From: Siphlonurus alternatus
Lineage: Eukaryota > Arthropoda > Insecta > Ephemeroptera > Siphlonuridae
Reading direction: 5' to 3'
DNA: 64,000 nucleotides
Assembly (NCBI GenBank): GCA_949825025.1
Contig: OX463778.1
Location: forward strand, 13,106,171-13,170,170
The notes beneath the pieces were generated by a model. It had not been told where the DNA came from and ran no database searches. It saw nothing but the letters and a program-made list of their open reading frames with translations. Positions 1 through 9,700 of this stretch are shown one piece after another; position 1 is the stretch's first letter, and every line of letters begins with the position of its first letter. The position numbers and the translations under genes were made by a program.

Positions 1-839
1 TGTGTCAAATGTGTGCCACTTGTTATATAATATATATTATACATAGTTTTATGTGTGTTAATTGAGTTGTAATTGCAATTAAAAAAAGTTAATGCATAAA
101 CTACTATTCGTAATTGAAAATTAAGACAGGTAAGCTAAACAAAATAATATATTGATGTGAATTAACTAATAACAGCAATAAATGAAATTAACCCAAAATA
201 ATTAACTTAAAGAAATAAGGCCTGATATATTATGTATATATTTATATTATTTAATTATTTTCCTATACTGCAGTTTATAAACACACGATAATCAATATAA
301 TAATTTGCACAACATATATATACACTGGATCAAAATAATTTAATACAGAATAGATATGTAAATAATTAAGTTAAGATTAAAAGTACACAAAGATGTATAT
401 AATATCAAAAATTGAAAAAAAAAAAAAAAAAAAAAAAACAATTCATAAAACACAAACATTATATTTTTCATGATTGAAAAATTTACCTTTTTAAATAAAA
501 TTATTACATTGTTATATTTCTCATGTGTTTTTATATAATCCTTTTTTAAGTTGTTATATTTATTTTTCTGAATCAAGAAATTAATTAATATTTATTTTGT
601 TAGTCGAATCTGCATCATTCATCCCTAATAATTTTTCAATGGGATGATGTGTAGAGAGAGTTAAAGGGTTGTATTACTTTTGTATTTTTATTTAAATTTC
701 TGTTAGTCCCCTCCACTTTCCCTTTAGAAAAAAAAGGTGGCTTTATTACTTCCGAAATACGTGTGGTCTTTCTCCCCCACCACCTGGGAAGCAGCCGCCG
801 ACCCCACGTAACAGGAGGCTTTGCCCTCTCCCCTAGCAA
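1..839. other. AT-rich intergenic sequence, no gene seen
   Basis: Low-complexity AT-rich DNA with a poly-A run near 415-438. Short open frames here are composed of low-complexity residues and show no family resemblance. From about 760 the sequence becomes more GC-rich toward the candidate promoter that follows. Confidence 0.5.
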
Positions 840-1180
840 CTATTTCGCGCCTTTTACGGCACGTGCAGCAGCTGTTGCTTATTTTACGATAACAGAACGA
901 AACCTATCTGCTGTCAAGATCCGGGTGCCCTGAAGTGAGCATACTGATGAATAGTGCTTGATTATAGGTTTTGCTGTATACTAAATTAAAGAATTAGTAT
1001 ATTTGACTATTTAAATAGTAAGTATTTTAAATTTAATCCATCTTTTAACACAATTTTATCTTCATTTAATCCTTTAATGTGGATAAAATAAATGTTATGC
1101 TCTGTGAGGGGCCGCAGACGGAAATACGTATTTTGCGGGAAATTCGAGTTGGCGCCAAGCGGCTGTGGCCAATCGGTCGC
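840..1180 (+). promoter_or_regulatory. Candidate E2f promoter / upstream regulatory region with E2F sites
   Basis: Seen directly: TTTCGCGC at 843-850 and GCGGGAAA (TTTCCCGC on the other strand) at 1135-1142 both match the E2F consensus TTTSSCGC. A palindrome TTGGCGCCAA lies at 1149-1158, CACGTG at 860-865 and CCAAT at 1169-1173. This is a GC-richer island in AT-rich surroundings, about 4 kb upstream of the E2f start codon. Vertebrate E2F1 promoters are autoregulated through E2F sites, so the inference is that this is the E2f promoter, with a 5' untranslated exon and a long first intron. The transcription start is not visible, and the island could instead serve a gene to the left. Confidence 0.45.
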
Positions 1181-3005
1181 AGCCATTGAAAATTTTGTCG
1201 AGTGATCGACCTCAGCTTGGCATCTTCTATATTCGCACTTTTTGACGCCTCTTGGCGTCAGTATTGTGTATATATCAGTACTAGAATACTTATTAATAGT
1301 GTAAATATATTTATATTTTGCCAATTGAGAAGGATTGATAAAAAATCTGGAAATAAAAGTGATATACATCGCGGCTTCCCTCTGATGCTAAAGTGAAACA
1401 AAAGACTACTGGCCATTAAAGCGAGTGAAAAATTTGTTGCTCGGGCCTCATTTCGATCAGAATGGAGTCTCATAACTAATGAAACGTGTGAGAAGAGCAA
1501 GCAAGCTTAGATATCTAAGAAATTGTGAAAACTGGATTGGAGAAATCCTGGTTTAAGGTCAGTGATGCATGGAGGCCCAAAAGGGGCAACGCGAGATGGA
1601 GTCGTGCCACTTTGCATATTTTGGTTTTAGACTGTCGTCAGCGGAAGGCCTGCTGGTTTACGAAGATTATTGTATTATTTTCTTATGCTAGGGATTGCAT
1701 TTTCTGACGTGCACATCTTTATAGTACCTGAGAATAAGGAATGCAGGAGTTGGGACGCCTGACCTCGACCCAATATGGACGCTGATACGTACATAAGGCC
1801 AGGGTCGCCTTGCACATGGTTGATTTACCGGTAGCAAGCAAATATGATCATTTTGTTCGTGCTGGTGCATTATTTTATGACAGGGGATAATAGAGTGTCC
1901 TAATATAAGACCTGCGAGGTCAGAAATGGCGATGAAATTGTTCCCCCTTTAGGAATTATGTTCGTTCCGAGGTCGTTCATTTGCAAAGCTTGGGTTTTGA
2001 AAAAAATCTATATTTTTGATTTTATGTCTTCATGGGAAAGATAAATGATCATGTTCTAATTTTATTAAAACAATATGAAATTAAAAGTATTTTTGTGTAT
2101 ATGATACGTATCAAAGAATATTGTTACCAGAGACACGTAAAAAGTCGCTTCAGTTAACCAATCAGGATGGTGCCCGAACAAGTTTTACAGCATTTATATC
2201 GTGCTTTTTTGAGTCAAATGTTTAAATAATTGCGAGGTCATTCAAAAGACAATTATTTTAGGGAAAAAACTTTGGATTGTCTGGAAAACGTTGCTGCCCG
2301 GGCCAAGCAGCAGGGGGTATCGTGTGTTGGTCTATGTTTGGCGATATCGACCTGCAGTGCACCTCGCGCCGTGCACTGCCAGTCGCGATGTTGTGGAGTT
2401 TCCTGCTTAATCCCCTCGACTCCCTCTAGCAACGTATGTACTGTCGTATTTCCTGCATAATATATTCTAGTGTGAGATAAATAGAAGAAAATAATATTAT
2501 ATGAATGAGATTTGTAAAAAGAACACAATCGAGTAGAGTTTCGATCTTTCGTATCACTATAATCTGAAATGAGTTTAATTTTATTATACATGCCATAATA
2601 TAAATAAATATATTATGCATATTATTATACCATATAATGGTGTTAAAACAGTCGTACCTGTGGTCATACTTACATTCCGAAAACCATAGAATATAAACTT
2701 TTATAAACGGCAGGGTCGAGTGAACTTTCATTGAAATATGCATGCATGGTGCGTCCTGCGTATGCACGTAAATAAACAGACGTGCATATTACTTTTCATG
2801 TACCATGCAAACACATTGTATAATTATTGATACTTAAATCTTGTTTTGTAAATGTTGTAATTAATATCGGTATAAAATATAAATAAATATTTTACTCCGT
2901 TTTCGTTTTCGGTTTCTCATAGTCAAATATAATTATTCCATTTAGTATGCAACTGCATGCACATTTATATTACTGTCATACTTTTATTTTACTGCACCGC
3001 CTAAC
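1181..3005. other. Upstream spacer (possible E2f 5' UTR intron), no gene seen
   Basis: Mixed AT-rich sequence without a recognisable protein family. A short hairpin (GACGCC...GGCGTC) lies near 1243-1260. It may contain the untranslated first exon of E2f, but no donor site can be assigned with confidence. Confidence 0.4.
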
Positions 3006-3806
3006 TTAAGGTAGAGATAATACGGATCAGCTGGCCCAATGCTAAAAAAATCCCATTCATAAAAATCATGAAATTTTTTTTTAAATGTTCTCCTCTACAT
3101 CCCCTATCAGTTGGTAAAATATCAGGTGTACCAAAACGACCTAGTTTTCGAGTGATTAATTTTTAAAGTTCTCTAATTTAAGAGCATTGGGTGTAGCACA
3201 GGTAGTTGGCAACACTGAACGTATCTTCACCATGTTAATTTTTGATCATTGCTCCTCGGAGTAATTTTTATGCTAGAACTAAGCTGATTGCTGTAGTATC
3301 AAGATAATTAGTAGCCCAAGTGCACAATTTGGCTAAATAAAGCCTCATTTAAAGAAAAGTATTTTTTTTATATTTTAGAAAAATGCATGTAAATTTAAAA
3401 AATTACTAAAAATTACTTTTCTTTAAATCAGGCTTTATTTAGCCAAATTTTGCACTTCAGCTACTAATTATCTTAATACTGCAGCAATCAGCTTAGCTCT
3501 AGCATAAAAATTACTCCGAGGAGTAAGAATAAAAAATTAACATGGTGAAGATACGTCAGTGTTGCCAACTACCGGTTCTACACCCAATGCCCTTAACATG
3601 GAGGAATGGAACTTCCATGTTAAATTAGTCAACATTAAAAATTAATAACTCTAAAACTAGCTCGTCTTTGGTTTTAAACAGATTTTACCAACTGATAGGG
3701 GATGTAGAGGAGAACATTTTAAATTTTTTTCATAATTTTTATGAATGTGATTTTTTTTTTTTAGCATTGGGCTAGCTGATCCGTGTTATCTCTACTGGCA
3801 CCTTAA
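3006..3806. repeat. TTAA-ended foldback element (family A), interrupted by a second foldback
   Basis: Starts TTAAGGTAGAGATAA and ends with the imperfect inverse TTATCTCTAC...CCTTAA. The arms (for example GTTCTCCTCTACATCCCCTATC on the left) recur as reverse complements. A near-identical uninterrupted copy is at 15371-15746. A second TTAA-flanked foldback sits inside it at 3178-3596. No coding capacity. Best described as a nonautonomous MITE-like element with piggyBac-type target preference. Confidence 0.8.
3178..3596. repeat. Nested TTAA-flanked foldback element
   Basis: Bounded by TTAA at 3178-3181 and 3593-3596. Its terminal inverted repeats read GAGCATTGGGTGTAG on the left and CTACACCCAATGCCC on the right. 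The arms hold AACGTATCTTCACCATGTTA and its inverse. It interrupts the family A element exactly at a TTAA present once in the uninterrupted copy at 15371-15746, so the TTAA is a target-site duplication. Confidence 0.8.
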
Positions 3807-3852
3807 TTCAGCCTTTACTTCAAATTGTTGATAAAATTGTTATTTCCTATAA

Positions 3853-4208
3853 TTAAGGGTAAGGTAACGCCACCAATGTTAAAAAAAATCCCTCTCACAA
3901 AAATTCTGAAAAAAAATTAAAATGTTCTCCTCTACACCCCCTATCAGTAGCTAAAATATCAGGTATACAAATACGATCTAGTTTTTGAGTTATGAATTTT
4001 TAAAGTTGACCAATTTAACATGGGAGTTTCATTTCTCCATGTTAAAGTAGTCAACTTTAAAATTTTATAACTCAAAAACTAGATCGTATTTGTATACCTG
4101 ATATTTTAGGTACTGATAGGGGGTATAGAGGAGAACATTTTAAATTTTTTTCAGAATTTTTGTGAGAGGGATTTTTTTTTAACATTGGTGGCGTTACCTT
4201 ACCCTTAA
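3853..4208. repeat. TTAA-ended foldback element (family B)
   Basis: Ends are TTAAGGGTAAGGTAACGCC and its inverse GGCGTTACCTTACCCTTAA, with nearly the whole element forming two long complementary arms. Related to the elements at 6077-6373 and 21272-21594, and through its terminal GGGTAAGGTAAC to those at 14209 and 46898. No open frame beyond the palindrome. Confidence 0.8.
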
Positions 4209-5169
4209 TATATTTTCTTCGTGTCTGCATCAAACACCAAAGCAACAAAAACTTTACGATTAGGAGTTCCATCATATCAGTTAAAGGAAGAATAATAGTA
4301 TAAATATAAGCTTGATGTTAACCATGTGCAGAAATTATTATATATTATTAGGCTCTTCAGAATCTTGTGGTAATATGCATAATAAAAAATGAGCTGCTGT
4401 GAGAAAATTATACCTCCTTTGAATTTTTCAAAATATTGAAGCAATTTTTGGAACAGGCAGGCTTGAATTTTTAAATTTTATACTGCAATTCCTAATTCTA
4501 ACATAAGTATTTGAAGATTTAAATATATAGCACCTAAAATCAATCATCAACAGATTGCAATGCATTGAGTCTAAGAGACTATTTTGCTAAAATTGTCAAG
4601 AGATAAAATACTAAAATATACTAGGCTATGCACCATTATAATTGTGCTTGTTATTATTTTTTTTTATTTTTTTTTTAACAGCTGTACTGATGTATTGTTT
4701 TCGTTTATATATAGTGAAGTTCTGCCTAATTTTGCTAATTGCCAGCAAACACATTGTGATATTTAAGAAACAGTATTGGAGTAAATTAGAAAAATAAGTT
4801 TTGTATTTTTTTTATTTGAGGGAAGGGGGATGGAGCTGTTACAAAGCACACACTTTTTTTAATTAAACGTTTATTTTAAATTCCTATTTTTGTCTGTTTC
4901 TAATAGATATACTATAATTGTCCAATACGTTAGCATCTGGTTTGTCAATCTCAATTTGGTAGAATTTACTTATATTGTTGATATGTATCATTTTTATACG
5001 TTACTGAAAATAGGATTGAGGTCCTCAATTTAATTAAGTTCTACCTAATTGAGATCAGCGAATGAGAAGCTACTATGATGACATAAAACATTACTTTTTA
5101 AGAATGTAGAATCTGTTTGGAAGGCAATAGAATTGTAGCAAGTGTGTCATGTTCAGGTCATGACGCGAT
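4209..5169. other. AT-rich spacer upstream of the E2f start codon
   Basis: No recognisable gene. It contains T-rich tracts and, close to the end, the leader of E2f exon 1. An in-frame TGA at 5161-5163 precedes the ATG. Confidence 0.5.
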
Positions 5170-5421
5170 ATGAAGAGAAGAGCTAGCGGCAAGAGTGCCG
5201 CCGGGATGCCGCGAGTTGCCAACAGTGGCAGTGGCGGTAGGGGTGCGGGGGGCCAGGCGATGAACCCCTCGCCGGTGCTGGCCGCCACCCCTCCCGCCTC
5301 CGCAGCCTCCACTTCGGTGCTGCTCAGCCCCTCCTACGTGTTGGACCACGAGTACGGACAGACCCCGCAGAACCAGATCATGAGGGGGAACAGTCGCCTT
5401 GTGCCGCCTGCACGCACAGAG
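5170..5421 (+). CDS. E2f1: E2f exon 1 (residues 1-84)
   Basis: ATG at 5170; begins [16 protein letters not shown] and continues Gly/Ala/Ser/Pro-rich. Phase-0 donor GTACGT at 5422. This N-terminal region is poorly conserved, so the assignment rests on in-frame joining to exon 2. Confidence 0.82.
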
Positions 5422-6454
5422 GTACGTTCAATGAAATATATAATATGGAAGACTAACGGTAGCTCTTTTATACGGCTCGTGTTGAAGCAAATTTCGGAAG
5501 AAGTAAGAAAGAAAATCCCCCCCCCCTTCCCTTCGTCCCCACACAGGGTCTAGCTCATAACATGAAAAATTGTAGAAGAATGTTTAAAGAAATGCTCATA
5601 GCTAATAGCAGGAGAGAAATGTTGAATGACAGCATTGCCTAATAGTAGTTTTTTGCTTCTTATCTCACTGTAACAACTTGCCAACACATTTTGTCTATGT
5701 TACCCTGACTTCGCCAGGGAAAATTTGTTTCAAGCGCTCAGTCTCACCCCTTTGGTACGTTGCATGAAGTAATATAGTAATTTAATAATATATACCTAAA
5801 TAGTAATTACCAAACATTAATTTATTTTGCTTTATATTTTTCAAGTAAAAATCACTCCACCTCTTCTTCAATCCCCCCCCTTCCCCCCTTCCCCCCCCCC
5901 CCCTTCTTCCCCCTGTCACTCTCCCTCTGACTTTTCTATGCAAAATTTCTTGATGTCTTGACGCCATAGAAGTTACTGAACAAAGATAAAATTTAAAATG
6001 CTGAAAACAGCTTGAAAGCACAACATGCCACGAAACTTTCCTAGCCCTCTTCTCAAACAAACTGTAATTATCCACTTTAAGGGTTAGGTAACTTGGATCA
6101 GCTGACCCAATGTTAAAATAATCCGACACATGAAAATTATGAAAAAAAAAAAAAAATTTGAAATGTTTTCCTGTACATCCCCTATCAGTAGGTAAAATAG
6201 CAGGTATACAAATTTGAGTTAGTTTTTGAGTTATGAATTTTTATACCTGATATATTACCTACTGTTAGGGGATGTAGAGGAGAACATTTTAAATTTTTTT
6301 CATAATTTTCGTGTGTGGGATTATTTTAACATTTTAACATTGGGTCAGCTGATCCGTGTTACCTTACCCTTAATCAGAATTTTAAGTAATGTTTTAAAGG
6401 TCACAACTCAACATTTTTTAAATTATTGAATCTCTCGTTCTACAATCATGTAAC

Positions 6455-6500
<46 letters not shown>

Positions 6501-6580
6501 AAATTCATAATATATTACATGTTTTTATTTACAAAAGTATTTAACAATGAAGTAACGTGCCATAATTATATTGGTTGAAA

Positions 6581-6654
<74 letters not shown>

Positions 6655-6669
6655 GTATATATATATATG

Positions 6670-6700
<31 letters not shown>

Positions 6701-9700
6701 TTTTTGTAACACAAACAAAAGAACCTCTACAATTAACATCAGAAAATTAAGAGAGATCTTGCATGAGGTTGAGGTACTCGGAGTAGTGCTCTTTTTCAAG
6801 TAATGTTTTGTCACAACCAATCACAGTGGTTTCATATGATCTATGATGTCATCCAAGCTGGCCAATCGACGATTTCGTGAACAAAGATTGGCCAGCTCGA
6901 ATGACGTTATTGATATGAAACCACAGTGATTGGTCGCAACAGTTAGGGTGATTGGTATCGGTGTCACTCTTAATTCCGTCAAAACTCTGTCTAGGACGTC
7001 AAGGTCTGTCAAATTCTTGGCCGTATGTCAAGGAGGTCTCTATAGGATCTCTGAAACTTACGGTAAACTTGTTGGTGTGGTTGCAGCAAGTGAAGCGTCG
7101 GCTGGTGCTGGAGACGCCCCCCTCCCCCTCGGAGTCTGGGTTCAAGACGCCCAAGGCCAAGCGGCCACGCAATGCCCCAAGCACCTCCTCGTCTACTCCA
7201 AGTCCGGGACCAAAACGTGAGTAGTTTGTTCTTGCCATGCCCTCTTTAAAATAGAGGGTCATAAGTGACTTTGGTGCGTAGTCTTTACTTGTCGATTCTG
7301 ATTGTTGCAATGTTATGATAAAATTGCCCTTATTATCCTTTAAACTTTAGTTAACACTTTTTTTGTTAAACTTCATTTTGATTTGTTTCATTTTCTATCC
7401 ACCTGTGTTGTAGAATTAAAAGTTTGCTTTAAAAAATATGTGTATTAAGTACTGCTCAAAATAAAAACACAATTTACAACATTCCTTTTTTTTTTTTTTC
7501 TTATTTTTACGTTTTATTTTTTTAATTTTAGCCAGGTTGAAAAATTCTGCGAATATTCTTTTAATTAACAACAGAGTGGAAAGTCAAGGACTGTTGAGTA
7601 GATTTTCTTATGCCCAAACCAAATAATTGTGTTCTCCAAAGGCCTCATGACGAGGCTTGTTGTGCTTGCAGCTCGGCCTGAGAGGACTCGGTATGACACG
7701 TCGCTGGGACTGCTCACGAAGAAGTTCCTGACGCTGCTCCAGACGTCGCCCGACGGTGTGGTAGACCTCAACAAGGCGTCAGAGCACCTCAGCGTGCAGA
7801 AGCGACGCATCTACGACATCACCAACGTGCTTGAAGGCATCGGCATCCTCGAGAAGAAGTCCAAGAACAACATCCAGTGGAGGTTTGTTATCACGCTTGA
7901 GTTGGTGTTTAATTACATGGTTTGTTTATATACTGTATTTGTTGCATTAGAAGCTTTGCATAACGAAAGTGACTACTTTTTTCAATCAGGGAGGATAGAA
8001 ATATTTTTGTTTTAAGTTAGCTCAGATTTTGGAGACAGTATAATTTCATTATTGTACACTTTAGTGTACAGTACATGTTCTTTCCAATAAGACCATGGTT
8101 GATACAGTTATCATCACTCACTAAAAAAGACACACTGCTGTTACAGGGGAGGCCCTGAGCCCCTGGACTCTCCCCGGAGTGCTCCAGGTAGCGGCTCCCT
8201 GGAGACGGAGATCGAGCGGATGTCAGCACAGGAGGCTGAGCTGGATGAACTGATCGAGAGTGCAAGTAAGTGTTTTGTCATGTGGAACCGAGGGGGGCGG
8301 GGAAGGCTGATCATAAAGGTGTGCAGAGGCAGAGCTGTTGACCCTGAGCGAGGACAAGCGGCTGGCCTACGTCACCTACCAGGACCTAAGCCACCTGAGG
8401 GGCCTGGAGCGCCAGACTGTCCTGGCCATAAGGGCACCTCCAGTGGCAGAACTCAACGTTCCAGAACCTCATGGCAAGGTACAGTCACTTTTACTGTGAT
8501 AGAATTGGAATAGGATTGTTTGAAAACAACAGGGTAGGGCAGTAAAAAAATCATACTTTATTCTATTTATAAAGAATTTACCAACACTACAGCAGGCCAG
8601 CCTCTTTTCGTCGCATGCTGGCCTACAGACCCAAAAGTTGTGGGTTCAATCCCAACCACTTTATTTCTTTCTTTTTTTTCCCCCTTTATTTTCGGTCCCT
8701 TGTTAATAATAATAATCGTTAATATCAAAATAGGTACTCAGTAAGGAAAATTCCACGTACTGATGACTTATCATATTGTGCTGCCCCTTGTCAGGCCCCC
8801 CTGCAGATGCACCTGCGCTCCGAAACTGGAGAGATAGAGGTGTTCCTGCTGCCGGAAGATGGGGGAGAATGTGATGCCGCGGCGGCAGCGGCGTCGACCA
8901 AGGTGGAGCAGGTAGACATAAAGAACGAGCCCGGCACAAGTACACAGTATGGCGGTGCGCTGCTTTCGGAAGCAGACGATTATGGTCCAATGGGCGGAGG
9001 CAAGTTCCAGCTTCAAACTGAAGACCAGCACCCGTCGACCTCAGGTAACCTCGAGATTCCTCTGCTGCTGCATGAGCTGCCTTGCTGCTTCCACCTGCTT
9101 GCAGACTTTGCTCACCACAGCATGAGGTGGTGAAAAGTGAAATGCTTTTTCTTTTGCATGTGAATAAGCACACTTTTAAACAATCATCATTATGCAAACT
9201 AAAGTTTGTGTTTTCATGTGTACTCTTTTTAAAAATAGTGACAAGTTAACTGATTTATATTTTTCTGTTCTTTTTATTTTCTATTTTTATGAGCTATACA
9301 TTAATGTAATTTCAGCTTCATATTTTTGTTTTACTGTTATATATTTCTAATGTATGCCAACAACTGTTGGAATTTACTAAATTGCAAGTTTTTGTTGCAC
9401 AAGGTTGCATGGCTTTGTACTGATACTTGCTATGGTGTAATGTTGGTTGCTTCTATCTTGACTTGCAAGTAAAAGGTTCTGCTTAAATTATGTCGCTTGT
9501 TTTACTGAATAAAGTCCTCCCTGTGTTTATGAAAATTTGAAATACTTAAGCTAGAAAGTGTAAACTTGGCACTGCATGCAGGTACACTGGAGGCCAAGCT
9601 ATCCTTCTCAACAAATGATGCCGCGAGCCAATGGAAATTGTGCGACGTTGCAATTTTTGTGTAACACCTGCAGCCAAACAAAAGAGGCGCCGCTGCACCA

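Noticed and set aside
6566..6820. 84-codon minus-strand frame
   Set aside because: Most of it is translation of the TA repeat (alternating Ile/Tyr).
7565..7810. Minus-strand frame opposite E2f exon 3
   Set aside because: Shadow of the GC-rich coding exon on the other strand; no family resemblance.
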